This document shows positions 19,867 through 19,908 of a DNA stretch of 19,908 nt, piece after piece (position 1 is the first letter of the stretch; every line of letters starts with the position of its first letter). Below the pieces are notes generated by a model. The model saw nothing but the letters and a program-made list of their open reading frames with translations. It had not been told where the DNA came from and did not search any database. The stretch comes from Methanocorpusculaceae archaeon UBA456 (lineage in GTDB: Archaea > Halobacteriota > Methanomicrobia > Methanomicrobiales > Methanocorpusculaceae), in assembly GCA_002496395.1 (NCBI GenBank), contig DAJQ01000040.1:1-19908 (forward strand). Reading direction: 5' to 3'. The position numbers and the translations under genes were made by a program.

Positions 19867-19908
19867 CATGGCATTGATCCCATAAGAGATCCCGATGCAA
19901 CAACCGGA

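Noticed and set aside
1..19908. CRISPR arrays, insertion sequences, prophage or defence islands
   Set aside because: No regularly spaced direct repeats, transposase, integrase or terminal inverted repeats were seen; the genes are mostly housekeeping or envelope types.

Overview
The window is a stretch of methanogen chromosome, most likely from the order Methanomicrobiales. The evidence is a probable methanofuran-biosynthesis kinase (MfnE), archaeal elongation factor 1-beta, an MJ0490-type malate dehydrogenase, an archaeal-type 7S SRP RNA, PKD-repeat surface proteins, TATA-box promoters often about 25 nt from the start codon (leaderless mRNAs), and moderately high GC. The genus cannot be fixed from the sequence alone. 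No CRISPR array, insertion sequence, prophage or attachment site was seen.

Layout. (1) 26-3750, minus: a two-gene cell-envelope operon, with a membrane protein (four PH-like repeats, zinc ribbon, Yip1-like membrane domain) followed by a secreted five-PKD protein. (2) 3887-5094: a MerR-like HTH/coiled-coil protein convergent with a stand-alone Ppx/GppA-type HD protein. (3) 5238-6467: CDKAL1-type tRNA methylthiotransferase. (4) 6675-9579: a DtxR-family metalloregulator followed by a zinc-type ABC uptake system (binding lipoprotein, ATPase, permease), with every junction overlapping. (5) 9584-12831: an orphan 128-aa protein, a HEAT-repeat protein, a DASS/SLC13 dicarboxylate-type transporter, a small charged protein and a membrane-anchored OB-fold-like protein. 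(6) 12900-13453: two HTH regulators in an operon behind a perfect 9-3-9 palindrome. (7) 13450-15147, minus: an exported phospholipase-D-like protein. (8) 15198-16253: mfnE, a 53-aa four-knuckle zinc-ribbon protein and aEF-1beta. (9) 16263-17228, minus: malate dehydrogenase directly downstream of the SRP RNA gene (about 17243-17550), which follows a zinc-ribbon methyltransferase (to 18595). (10) 18846-18919, minus: a tRNA with anticodon CAU. (11) 19031-19777, minus: a secreted methanogen-type protein of unknown function.

Together the genes cover translation and protein targeting (SRP RNA, tRNA, tRNA modification, aEF-1beta, zinc ribbon), C1 cofactor synthesis, metal homeostasis, C4-dicarboxylate handling (transporter and malate dehydrogenase) and envelope biology. 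The parts least explained by known biology are the PH-like/Yip1/PKD operon, the Cys-rich HTH pair with its palindromic operator, the repeated TCCAT/ATGGA inverted repeats at two promoters, and the tight SRP RNA-mdh arrangement.
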